The position numbers and the translations under genes were made by a program. Source: Syntrophales bacterium (lineage in GTDB: Bacteria > Desulfobacterota > Syntrophia > Syntrophales > PHBD01). Taken from it: a DNA stretch of 64,000 nt. The notes beneath the pieces are model-generated. The model saw only the letters and a program-made list of their open reading frames with translations. It searched no databases and was not told the DNA's origin. Position 1 is the stretch's first letter, and each line of letters begins with the position of its first letter. Positions 8,400 through 15,934 of this stretch are shown here, piece by piece. The stretch spans positions 248,001-312,000 of the forward strand of contig DAOSEM010000001.1 in NCBI GenBank assembly GCA_035363115.1, in the 5' to 3' direction.

Positions 8400-9011
8400 C
8401 TACAGGGCTTTTTTTATGAACACCGGTACGTTGCAGAGTTCCTGGAAGGTCCTGGCATCCGCGGCGGCGCCGACAATGTCGCCCCAGTGGATGGGAATGG
8501 CCGCCTCCGGCCTGATGACGTTGACGGCCCCGGCCGCCTCGACGGCGGTCATCGTGTAGGTTCCCCCGACCGGAACGATCACGACATCCGCCCGGACTGC
8601 TTCCATCTCCGGGGTGCGGTCGGTGTCGCCGGCGTAATAGATCCGCTTGCCTTCCAGGGTGATCACGAATCCGATCCAGCCGCTCTTCCGGGGATGGAAG
8701 GCCTTGTTTGTGTTGTACGCCGGGATCGCCTCCACGGGAATGCCATGGACGGCGAGGCTTTCTCCCGGCTTCAGGGTCCGGACGTCGCCGGGCAGCCGGG
8801 GTGCGGCGTCGGCGGCGGTGACGACGACCGTGTCATCTTTCCTGATCCGCTCCACGTCCGCCGGCGACAGGTGGTCGTAGTGGCTGTGGCTGATCAGGAC
8901 CAGATCCGCCTTGTCTTTCGTACGGACCTTCCAGGGATCGATGTATACGGTCTTGTCGCTCCGGATCAGGACGCTTGAATGGCCCAGCCAGAAGATCTTG
9001 TCGGTGATCAC
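8400..9011 (-). CDS. Metallo-beta-lactamase-fold hydrolase
   Basis: A 203-residue MBL-fold protein. Metal ligands are seen in SHSHYDHLS (H42, H44, D46, H47), AGDTDRTPE and the C-terminal HWGD, so the two-metal site looks intact. It resembles the UPF0173/UlaG-like group of small hydrolases, whose substrates are mostly unknown. There is no signal peptide, so it is cytosolic. It lies 44 bases upstream of the alkyl-DHAP-synthase-like gene on the same strand and may belong to that operon. It is divergent from purE across 156 bases that would hold both promoters. Confidence 0.85.
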   Translation of the reverse strand: MITDKIFWLGHSSVLIRSDKTVYIDPWKVRTKDKADLVLISHSHYDHLSPADVERIRKDDTVVVTAADAAPRLPGDVRTLKPGESLAVHGIPVEAIPAYNTNKAFHPRKSGWIGFVITLEGKRIYYAGDTDRTPEMEAVRADVVIVPVGGTYTMTAVEAAGAVNVIRPEAAIPIHWGDIVGAAADARTFQELCNVPVFIKKAL

Positions 9012-9167
9012 GGCTCCCCCCTGCCCATGTCCTTAAAAGCGTTTTTATTCCGGATTATTACGATAAGCCCTTTTAGCGTCAAACATCGGCGGCGTCAAGA
9101 GGTCTCGCGGACCCGGTGAATCTGTGGTAATGGATCCGCATTCTGCCCGAAAGGAGACCGGAGGGAC

Positions 9168-9683
9168 ATGAAAGGGACAAAGGCCCCGCTGGTGAGCGTC
9201 GTCATGGGAAGCGATTCCGACCTTCCCTTGATGGAGGAGGCGATAACGGTTCTTCAGGACTTTCAGGTTCCCCACGAGGTATTCCTGACGTCGGCCCACC
9301 GGGCGCCGCAGCGGACTTCCGAATTTGCAGCCGGGGCGGCCGGGCGGGGAATCCGCGTCATCATTGCCGGAGCCGGCGCGGCGGCCCACCTGGCGGGGGT
9401 GATGGCCTCCCAGACCCCCCTGCCCGTCATCGGGGTTCCCATCGATGCCACCTCCCTGAAAGGTCTCGACGCCCTTCTCGCCACCGTCCAGATGCCCGGG
9501 GGGATCCCTGTGGCCACCATGGCCGTCGGCAAGGCGGGGGCGAAGAACGCCGCCCTCCTGGCCGTCCGGATCCTGGCCCTCACGGACGCGCGCCTGCGGA
9601 AGCGCCTCGACGCCTTTGTGGAGAAGATGGCGAAGGACGTGGAAACCCGGCACGAAGGCCTGCTGAAGAAGATCAATCCTTAG
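9168..9683 (+). CDS. purE: N5-carboxyaminoimidazole ribonucleotide mutase
   Basis: A 171-residue class I PurE. It moves the carboxyl group from N5-CAIR to C4 of the imidazole in purine synthesis. The signature GSDSD is at residues 14-18 and SAHRAP at 42-47, where the catalytic histidine sits; GAAAHLAGV and the QMPGGIPVAT loop follow. Length is normal. AGGAGACCGGAGG stands before the ATG. A partner purK is not in the window. The next gene, tsaC, follows after 72 bases on the same strand. Confidence 0.96.
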   Translation: MKGTKAPLVSVVMGSDSDLPLMEEAITVLQDFQVPHEVFLTSAHRAPQRTSEFAAGAAGRGIRVIIAGAGAAAHLAGVMASQTPLPVIGVPIDATSLKGLDALLATVQMPGGIPVATMAVGKAGAKNAALLAVRILALTDARLRKRLDAFVEKMAKDVETRHEGLLKKINP

Positions 9684-9755
9684 AAGAGAGGACGGAGCCC
9701 GCGTTCGCCCCGGGAAGGGCGACGCAGCAGCGGCCCGGTCCCGGAAGGAGCAGTT

Positions 9756-10394
9756 GTGGCCGAGCGGATCGAGATTCATCCCGAACAGCCCGATCCGCGG
9801 ACCATCGAGCGGATTGCCGGCATCCTCCGGGATGGGGGCCTGGTCGCCTACCCCACCGAGACGTTCTACGGCCTCGGGGCGGACGCCATGAACCCCGCCG
9901 CGGTGGACCGGGTGTTCGCCGCCAAGGGGAGGGACTTCAGGAGCCCCGTCGGCCTGGTGATCGGCCGCATCGAAGACCTGGATCCGCTCGTGGCGGAGAT
10001 CCCCGCCGCGGGCCGCCTTCTGATGGACGCCTTCTGGCCGGGGCCGCTCACCCTCGTTTTCCGGGCCTCCGGGACGATCCTGCCGCGCCTAATGGCGGGA
10101 ACCGGAAAGATCGGGATCCGCCTGTCCGGCCTGCCGGCCGCCCGGGCTCTCGCGGCGGCCCTCGGCGGTCCGCTCACGGCCACCAGCGCGAACCGGTCCG
10201 GGGAGAGGGAATGCAACAACGCCGGCGAGGTGCTCGATCAGCTCGGCGGCGTCATCGACGCCGTGGCGGACGGGGGAGACACCGCGGGAGGGCTGGGATC
10301 GACCTTCGTGGATGTCTCCGGCGAGATCCCGGTCATCCTCCGCCGGGGCGCGATCGCCGAGGAGGACATCCGGGGGATTCTGGGAAAGATGTGA
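9756..10394 (+). CDS. tsaC: L-threonylcarbamoyladenylate synthase (TsaC/YrdC/Sua5)
   Basis: A 212-residue YrdC-domain protein that makes threonylcarbamoyl-AMP from threonine, bicarbonate and ATP, the first step of t6A37 tRNA modification. YPTETFYGLGADA, the basic stretch KGRDFRSPVGLVI and TATSANRSGE match the family's nucleotide- and threonine-binding elements. It is the short TsaC form without the Sua5 C-terminal domain. The start is GTG at 9756, preceded by GGAAGGAG. A strong intrinsic terminator follows 21 bases after the stop. Confidence 0.95.
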   Translation: MAERIEIHPEQPDPRTIERIAGILRDGGLVAYPTETFYGLGADAMNPAAVDRVFAAKGRDFRSPVGLVIGRIEDLDPLVAEIPAAGRLLMDAFWPGPLTLVFRASGTILPRLMAGTGKIGIRLSGLPAARALAAALGGPLTATSANRSGERECNNAGEVLDQLGGVIDAVADGGDTAGGLGSTFVDVSGEIPVILRRGAIAEEDIRGILGKM

Positions 10395-10415
10395 TCCCGG
10401 ACCGGGACATGAAAA

Positions 10416-10455
10416 GGGGGCGGATATCCAATCCGCCCCCCTCCTTTATTTTTTC
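10416..10455 (+). terminator. Intrinsic terminator after tsaC
   Basis: GGGGGCGGAT (10416-10425) and ATCCGCCCCC (10431-10440) form a 10-bp perfect stem around a 5-base loop, followed by CTCCTTTATTTTTT. A nearly identical hairpin in opposite orientation ends the gene on the other side of the gap (10963-10995). Confidence 0.85.
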
Positions 10456-10504
10456 CCCTTTTTGCAGAAAATCAGGCGCGGATGGGGGCTGGTATGTGGG
10501 AGCG

Positions 10505-10950
10505 AAGGCTTCCCTCGCGCTCAGAAGCGTTTTTTCGACCCTGCATCGTCTCGCTCCGCTGCAAAGTCATAACTCGCGCCTGGGGGCGCTCAGACAGATG
10601 ACTTTGCGGGCGCTGCGCTGCGACGGCAGGGTGCCCCGAAAAAGCCGCTATTCGCGCTCCGGGAAGCCCCCTCTCCCCTGACAAACGTTCGCGGGGGCGC
10701 GACCGGGGGTTCCCAGAGGAGCGATCAGGACGTTTTTCCCATCCCTCATGCCTGACAAACCGTCGACGACAGATCGCGGGAAAGACGTCCGCGACAGCGG
10801 GAGCCCCCGTGGCAGCCCCCGCGCCCCGGAAGATCACACTTGGTTGCGGGAAAAGGATGAGGGAAACGCAGCAGACGGGTATTTTTTTTAACAGCCTGTC
10901 CGGAAACGTTTCCGCGACAGCGGGAGCCCCCTGGCAGCCCCCGTGCCTCG
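10505..10950. repeat. Nested-palindrome repeat element, copy 1 (order B-reversed, A, C, C)
   Basis: This gap of 629 bases between tsaC and the DUF3426 gene holds no convincing gene. It contains module B in reverse orientation (10505-10678), module A (10690-10725), a spacer with inverted repeat GGACGTTTTTCCC / GGGAAAGACGTCC, and module C twice (10789-10829 and 10912-10950). Between the two C modules lies a half copy of the second repeat family. Module B is an imperfect hairpin whose arms begin GGCTTCCC and pair again at GCAAAGTCAT / ATGACTTTGC. By eye module B differs from copy 3 at about 10 of 172 positions. Read backwards the order is C, C, A, B, the same as copy 3. Confidence 0.85.
10847..10896 (-). 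repeat. Second repeat family, half copy inside element copy 1
   Basis: The stretch with GATGAGGGAAACGCAGCAG, then ACGGG, a T-run and AACAGCC matches the right half of the 120-bp palindromic repeat at 56119-56239. The left half is missing, so the half copy looks truncated or inserted between two C modules. Confidence 0.65.
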
Positions 10951-10962
10951 ATGTGAAGTGGA

Positions 10963-10995
10963 AAAAAAGGAGGGGCGGATTGGATATCCGCCCCC
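10963..10995 (-). terminator. Intrinsic terminator after the DUF3426 gene
   Basis: On the minus strand GGGGCGGAT, loop ATCCA and ATCCGCCCC form a 9-bp stem followed by TCCTTTTTTT, 29 bases after the stop at 11024. It is the mirror image of the tsaC terminator. Confidence 0.8.
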
Positions 10996-11023
10996 CTCTG
11001 TCATCTGTTTTTTCAACCACTGA

Positions 11024-12031
11024 CTACGGCAGCACCCGCTCCGCGTCCAGCGGAATCGCTCCGGTCGTGATTTTCCCGGTCTTGTCCACTCCGGCCTTGT
11101 CCAGGGCGAAGACGATCATGAACGGGATCGCCGCACCTGGAACCAGGCTGTCCTTGGGGGCGGGCGTAATCTGGGGGAAGGACAGGCGCTTCTGAAGGTC
11201 CTCTTCCGTAAGGCTCGTAAGCTCGGCGTCGGTGAGGTGGTTCCCCGCGTAGGAGATGCGGCTGCGGATGATCTGGTCCTCCGGGCCGTACAGCTTTCCC
11301 TGGATGCGGATCCGGGTCACCGTGTGGGGAGAGGCGTTCTGTGCCGTGCCCTCCAGGACCAGCAGGTCGCCCAGCAGGACGTTGGCCACCATGCGGCGCC
11401 GCACCTGCTGGATCCGGATGTCTCCGGGGTTGACCTCCGCCGGCTGGACATCCTTGCCGAACACCGCTTCCAGGGCGGGGACGTTGTAGACGAGGTCCGA
11501 GATGACGGCCTTCCGCACGTCCGGATACAGGAACAGGAACGCCGTTCCGCCGATCAGCAGGATCAGGATCACCGTCAGGAAAATGAGCAGCAGGGATGGG
11601 CGATGCCGGGGGGCCTCCATTTCAGGGGGAAGGGGTTCTTCCTCGTCCTCCTTTTCACCCACCCGGGCCAGCCGGTCGGAGGCCGGCGGAGGGTAGTCCA
11701 CGGGCATGCTCCGGGGCTCCGCTTCCCGAAGCGCCTCCCGAATCCGGTCCGCCGCAAGCGTCACCGTGTCGCTCTGCCGGGGCGGCTCGGCGGGGGGCTG
11801 GGTTCCGGGCAGCAGGATCTTGAGATCCGAGGCCTCGGACAGTTTCGGGGGTGCGGCCGACGGCTCTTCAGTGACCTTCTCCGGTTCGGCGGAATGAATC
11901 GCCTCCCGGTTCGGGTTCTCCTGGAAAAACACGGCCTCGCAGCGGGTGCATCGCACCCAGGCCCCCCCGGCCTCCATCAGGCTATCGTCAAAGCGGTACT
12001 TCGTCCCGCATGCTTCGCACCGGATAATCAT
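11024..12031 (-). CDS. Zinc-ribbon (MJ0042-type) membrane protein with C-terminal DUF3426 domain
   Basis: A 335-residue protein. An N-terminal zinc ribbon has C5-x2-C8 and C28-x2-C31. A proline- and glutamate-rich linker (residues 40-140) leads to one transmembrane helix (about 146-169) and then a soluble domain of about 165 residues with the DUF3426 look, containing NVLLGDLLVLEGTAQN. Topology is therefore cytosolic ribbon, membrane anchor, periplasmic domain. This architecture is widespread in proteobacteria and has no established function. It is followed by its own terminator; upstream lies hpt after 55 bases on the same strand. Confidence 0.85.
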   Translation of the reverse strand: MIIRCEACGTKYRFDDSLMEAGGAWVRCTRCEAVFFQENPNREAIHSAEPEKVTEEPSAAPPKLSEASDLKILLPGTQPPAEPPRQSDTVTLAADRIREALREAEPRSMPVDYPPPASDRLARVGEKEDEEEPLPPEMEAPRHRPSLLLIFLTVILILLIGGTAFLFLYPDVRKAVISDLVYNVPALEAVFGKDVQPAEVNPGDIRIQQVRRRMVANVLLGDLLVLEGTAQNASPHTVTRIRIQGKLYGPEDQIIRSRISYAGNHLTDAELTSLTEEDLQKRLSFPQITPAPKDSLVPGAAIPFMIVFALDKAGVDKTGKITTGAIPLDAERVLP

Positions 12032-12086
12032 GGTTCCTCCTTGCTGCGTGATTTTCTTCCGGCCTGCCGGAAGCCCGGCCCTGCCT

Positions 12087-12617
12087 TTACTCTCCCGCGC
12101 TCAGGATGCAGACGTCGGGAAGAAAGCGGCCCTGTTCGTCGAAGTCGAGTCCGTAGCCGACGACAAAACCGTCGTCCATGGTGAACCCCACGAAATCCGC
12201 CTCGAAGGGGACCTTCCGGCGGAGCTTCTTGTCGATGAACGCGCAGACCTTCAGGCTGCGGGGATTCCGGGCGCGCAGGGTTTCCACGAGGTAGGTCAGG
12301 GTAAGGCCCGTGTCGACGATGTCCTCGACAACGAGGACGTCCTTTCCGGCGATGTCGATTTCAATGTCCTTGGTGAGCTCGATCCGGCCGGAGGTCTCCG
12401 TGCCGGATCCGTAGCTGGCGAGACGGATAAAGTCGATCCGGCAGGGAATGCGGAGGGCCCGGATGAGGTCCGCCATGAACATGAAGGCCCCCTTCAGGAC
12501 GCCGATGACGACGAGGGTGCGGCCTTCGTAGGCCCTGGAGACCTCTTCCCCCAGTTCGAGTACTCTCTCCCGGATGGCTTCCCGCGGATAGAGGACCGAC
12601 TTTTTCATGGTCTCCAT
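12087..12617 (-). CDS. hpt: Hypoxanthine phosphoribosyltransferase
   Basis: A 176-residue type I phosphoribosyltransferase that salvages hypoxanthine (and often guanine) with PRPP to IMP or GMP. The PRPP loop VLVVEDIVDTGLTL, VVIGVLKGAFMFMADL and the C-terminal FVVGYGLDFDE are all diagnostic. The ATG at 12617 is preferred over the one at 12623 because AAGGAGG lies 7 bases before it but overlaps the first ATG too closely. It is a neighbour of purU, which makes formate for purine synthesis; purE is also near. Confidence 0.95.
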   Translation of the reverse strand: METMKKSVLYPREAIRERVLELGEEVSRAYEGRTLVVIGVLKGAFMFMADLIRALRIPCRIDFIRLASYGSGTETSGRIELTKDIEIDIAGKDVLVVEDIVDTGLTLTYLVETLRARNPRSLKVCAFIDKKLRRKVPFEADFVGFTMDDGFVVGYGLDFDEQGRFLPDVCILSAGE

Positions 12618-12687
12618 CGTCATCCCTCCTTATGTTGCCGATTTTCCATATCTTATGCGCCCTTCGCTGTCAACCCGAAATCCTTTC

Positions 12688-13503
12688 TCAGGTCTCGCTT
12701 CCAAAGGCCCGGGCGAAGGCCGCGATATGGGACTCCAGAATCGCCTCGGCCCGCCGGAGGTCGTCCAGGCTTTTAAGCTCCGAGGAAAGGCTGAGAAAAA
12801 TCCGGTCGAAGGGAGAGCGTTCGCATCCCAGCACATCGTAGTCGATGAAGGAGATCATGTACTGGGATCCGTCGAAGTAGTACTTCCCCAGCCGGTTCAC
12901 ATCGGGGGAGCGGAAGGGCCAGGTCAGCTTGAGCTCGAAGAAGGCGATGGCCCTCTCCCGGGTCGATCCTGTCCGGAAGGCCTCCGGCGGCGGCATGCGG
13001 CCGACACGCTCGCTGATGAGCCGAAAATACTCCTTGGCGAAATCGATGTCCGTCACACACAGGCCGTACAGGTACCAGTCGTCCAGGAGATCCACGAGGG
13101 CCCTCTGCTCCGCCGGGGCCAGGTAGGTGTAGCTGGGACAGAAGTGGCCGTCGCAGAGCTCCCGGCCGTAGAAGGAGGCATCCCGCAGGTCGCGGCCCCC
13201 GTTCTGCATCGGATGGAGGAGACAGCCCACCCGCGTTTCCTCATCGTTCAGGAAGCCGACAAACTCGCAGCAGTAGATGACCTCGTAGCGCTTCGCCGGG
13301 TCTTCCCCCTCCAGAACAAGCCGTGAGAAGGCCTCCGGGTCGAAATCCGGTCCGGCCATGCGGTGGTAGAGCTCGGTTCGCCTCCGGAAGCGCCGGACGA
13401 GGGATTCCCGGGTGCTGTCTGCGTAGTTGTAGATGCCGCAGCAGGCGCCGCAGGACTGGCGGCCGGGCTGGCAGAGATGGACGAAATCGGGACCCCGGTT
13501 CAT
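12688..13503 (-). CDS. Cysteine-rich protein of unknown function
   Basis: A 271-residue soluble protein. Cysteines fall in clusters that look metal- or cluster-binding: CGACC near the N-terminus, YCCEF and GCLLHP around residues 75-95, then CDGHFCPSY near 115-125. The spacing recalls the YkgJ-type zinc/iron-cluster family, but the overall sequence is longer and I cannot assign it. It starts at ATG 13503, 12 bases after the stop of purU, so it is probably translated from the same message. No signal peptide or membrane helix is seen. Confidence 0.75.
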   Translation of the reverse strand: MNRGPDFVHLCQPGRQSCGACCGIYNYADSTRESLVRRFRRRTELYHRMAGPDFDPEAFSRLVLEGEDPAKRYEVIYCCEFVGFLNDEETRVGCLLHPMQNGGRDLRDASFYGRELCDGHFCPSYTYLAPAEQRALVDLLDDWYLYGLCVTDIDFAKEYFRLISERVGRMPPPEAFRTGSTRERAIAFFELKLTWPFRSPDVNRLGKYYFDGSQYMISFIDYDVLGCERSPFDRIFLSLSSELKSLDDLRRAEAILESHIAAFARAFGSET

Positions 13504-13515
13504 GACGGACGGGGC

Positions 13516-14373
13516 CTATTCGAAGACGACCGTTTTCGAGCCGTAGGGGAGGATGCGGTTCTCCAGGTGGAGGCGCACGGCCCGGGCGAGGACGATCCGC
13601 TCCAGGTCCTGGCTCTTGAGCTTGATGTCTTCCACGGAGTCGCGGTGGCTGATCTTGATGACGTCCTGGGCGATGATCGGGCCGTCGTCCAGCTTCTGCG
13701 TCACGTAGTGGCTCGTGGCGCCGATGATCTTCACGCCCCGGTCGTAGGCCTGCTGGTAGGGCTTGGGACCGGCGAAGGCGGGAAGGAAGGAGTGGTGGAT
13801 GTTGATGATCCGGTTGGGATACTCACGGACGAATTTGCCGCTCAGGATTTGCATGTACCGCGCCAGGACAATGACGTCGATCTTCTCCTTTTTCAGGAGG
13901 GCGATCTCCCTCGTTTCCTGGCGGCTCTTGGTCTCCGGCGTGACGGGGAAGCATTCGAAGCGGAGGCCGAAGGGCTCCACCAGGGACCGCAATTCCTCAT
14001 GATTGCCGATGACCAGGGGGATATCCGCCCGGAATTCCCCCATCCGGTGCCGGAGCATCAGGTCGTAAAGGCAGTGGGGGTGGCGGGACGCGAAGATCGC
14101 CATGCGGGGGACCGTGTCCGTGAAGTGCAGGCTCCAGGTCATGTCGAACTTACGGGCCGTGTGCTTGAAGACGCTGTCGATCTCGTCCCGGGGGATGTTG
14201 AATCCGTCCAGCTCCCACTCAATGCGCATGAAGAACATCTTCTTCCTCATGGAGGTGTGCTGGGCGGCGTGGACGATGTTGCCGTTCTGCTGGAAGATGA
14301 AATTGGAGATGTTCGCCACCAGCCCCTTCTGGTCCGGGCAGGACAGGAGCAGGACGGCGTTGGGCCCGTTCAT
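13516..14373 (-). CDS. purU: Formyltetrahydrofolate deformylase
   Basis: A 285-residue protein with an N-terminal ACT domain (VLLLSCPDQKGLVANISNFI) and a C-terminal formyltransferase-like domain. It hydrolyses 10-formyl-THF to formate and THF, balancing one-carbon pools and supplying formate. NIHHSFLPAFAGPKPYQQA contains the catalytic histidine region, and DDGPIIAQD the conserved aspartate. The ATG at 14373 is chosen because GAGGAG stands about 8 bases upstream; an upstream TTG at 14388 is weaker. Confidence 0.94.
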   Translation of the reverse strand: MNGPNAVLLLSCPDQKGLVANISNFIFQQNGNIVHAAQHTSMRKKMFFMRIEWELDGFNIPRDEIDSVFKHTARKFDMTWSLHFTDTVPRMAIFASRHPHCLYDLMLRHRMGEFRADIPLVIGNHEELRSLVEPFGLRFECFPVTPETKSRQETREIALLKKEKIDVIVLARYMQILSGKFVREYPNRIINIHHSFLPAFAGPKPYQQAYDRGVKIIGATSHYVTQKLDDGPIIAQDVIKISHRDSVEDIKLKSQDLERIVLARAVRLHLENRILPYGSKTVVFE

Positions 14374-14548
14374 GGTGTGTCTCCTCAAGGGTTCGGAATG
14401 AAAGGATAATGGAACATCTTCCCCGGGGCTATATAGGAGGAATGGAATTGCAGGTCAAGGATAAAGATGATAAGAGGACCGCTCCGGCGGAGGCCGGCGG
14501 TCTCCCGCCGTCGCCAGGGGACGGGCCGGACCGGAAAGGGTGAAACGC

Positions 14549-14950
14549 ATGAGCAGGATCGTCGAGAACGTGAAGCTGTCCAACGGGCTTTCCCTGGAGG
14601 TCTGGGACCTGTCCCGTCCCATCGCGGCCGACACGACGAAGGTGGAGCTGTACATCCGGATCAAGGTGCGTTTCGAGGGGTCCCATTTCGACGATCCCGG
14701 ACACTGCGACCTGACCCGGCGGGTATTCGGTCCCGAAGGCGTCTATGAATACCGGAAAGAACGGACCTTTGTGAACAACGCCGACCGGGAGGCCGTCTTC
14801 GCGGAGCTCCTGAGCGGCTTCCGGGAGGACGCCCTCCCCTATCTCGAACGGGCCGATTTTCCCCGGCGGTTTTCCCTGAACCGGTACCGGGAGATACTCC
14901 AGAACCCATGGAAGTACCCGGTCCGGCTGCCCGATGGAGACGCGACGTGA
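14549..14950 (+). CDS. Conserved-looking hypothetical protein
   Basis: A 133-residue soluble, charged protein without cysteines in a motif, signal peptide or membrane helix. Segments such as LSNGLSLEVWDLSRPIAADT and VELYIRIKV look like a small beta-rich fold. I do not recognise the family. The ATG at 14549 is preferred, with GGAAAGGG upstream; GTG at 14540 is an alternative that adds three residues. Its stop overlaps the start of the next gene in the form GTGA at 14947-14950, so translation is coupled to the TIGR03084-type protein. Confidence 0.65.
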   Translation: MSRIVENVKLSNGLSLEVWDLSRPIAADTTKVELYIRIKVRFEGSHFDDPGHCDLTRRVFGPEGVYEYRKERTFVNNADREAVFAELLSGFREDALPYLERADFPRRFSLNRYREILQNPWKYPVRLPDGDAT

Positions 14951-15738
14951 AGGAGCTGCTGACGGATCTTGCGAATGAGCAGGCGGCCCTGGACGGCCTG
15001 GTGGCGGGCATCCGGGAGGACCAGTGGACTGTCATGACCCCCTTTCCCGAGTGGACCGTACAGGACCAGATCAGCCACCTGGCTTTTTTCGACGGGGCGG
15101 CGGTTCTGGCGATGACGGATCCGCGGGCCTTTCAGGCGCAGACGGCGTCGTTCCCGCAGGACGAGACGGTCTTCGAGGTCACCCTGGAAAAGGGACGGCG
15201 GATGGCGCCGGCGGATCTGCTGGCCTGGTGGCGCCGCGAACGGGAATCCCTCCTGGAGGCTCTCGGCAGCCGGGGAGTGAAGGACCGGATCGAATGGTTC
15301 GGTCCACCCATGAGCGTCCGGACCCTGGCCACGGCCCGCCTGATGGAGACCTGGGCCCACGGACAGGACGTCGTCGATGCCCTGGGACTGCTGCGTCCCG
15401 CCACGAAGCGGCTTCGCCACATCGCCCAGCTGGGGTACATCACCTTCGGCTGGAGCTTCTTCAATCGCCGCCTCGATCCGCCCGACCGGTTGATCCGGCT
15501 GGAACTCCTGGCTCCGGATGGCGATACTTGGGCATGGGGTCCCGAGACGGCCGACGAGACCGTCCGCGGAACGGCGGAGGACTTCTGCCTCGTCGTCACC
15601 CAGCGCCGCCATCCCGGCGATACGGGGCTTCAGTGCAGCGGTCCCGTGACGGAGCAGTGGCTCCTGTACGCCCAGGCCTTTGCCGGTCCGCCGACTCTCG
15701 GCCCCAAGCCGGGAAGCTTTCCCAAGGCGGGAGAGTGA
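14947..15738 (+). CDS. DinB/maleylpyruvate-isomerase-like protein, TIGR03084 family
   Basis: A 263-residue protein of the DinB-like four-helix group related to mycothiol-dependent maleylpyruvate isomerase. TPFPEWTVQDQISHLAFFDG holds the first metal-ligand histidine, and ATARLMETWAHGQDV the second histidine region. The C-terminal half resembles the wHTH-like extension of TIGR03084 proteins. Function is unknown; thiol-dependent chemistry is a guess from the superfamily. Start is GTG 14947, overlapping the previous stop by four bases; a longer frame to 14908 exists but the overlap makes GTG more likely. Confidence 0.8.
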   Translation: MKELLTDLANEQAALDGLVAGIREDQWTVMTPFPEWTVQDQISHLAFFDGAAVLAMTDPRAFQAQTASFPQDETVFEVTLEKGRRMAPADLLAWWRRERESLLEALGSRGVKDRIEWFGPPMSVRTLATARLMETWAHGQDVVDALGLLRPATKRLRHIAQLGYITFGWSFFNRRLDPPDRLIRLELLAPDGDTWAWGPETADETVRGTAEDFCLVVTQRRHPGDTGLQCSGPVTEQWLLYAQAFAGPPTLGPKPGSFPKAGE

Positions 15739-15934
15739 AGAGCGAGACCGGACGGAGCGTGCAGATGCTCCCGGTGTCCGCCCTGTTGTCCTGGAAACCC
15801 TGAACCCGCAGGATTGTCGGACTGTACCGGAGGCGGAAGGATGTTCCCTTTCCCGGCGCCGCCGGGGGCCCCGGCAAGCCTGCCCGCGTGGCGTTACGTT
15901 TCGCCGGGGTGCCGTGAAAGGCGGCCGCGGACTC

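Noticed and set aside
10395..11023. CRISPR-like array or RNA gene in the repeat-rich gap
   Set aside because: Repeats are long, few, palindromic and unevenly spaced; there are no cas genes and no tRNA-like cloverleaf.
15739..15934. Possible riboswitch in the leader of the TIGR03960 gene
   Set aside because: The region is GC-rich with local pairing, but I find no conserved cobalamin, SAM, glycine or c-di-GMP riboswitch core.
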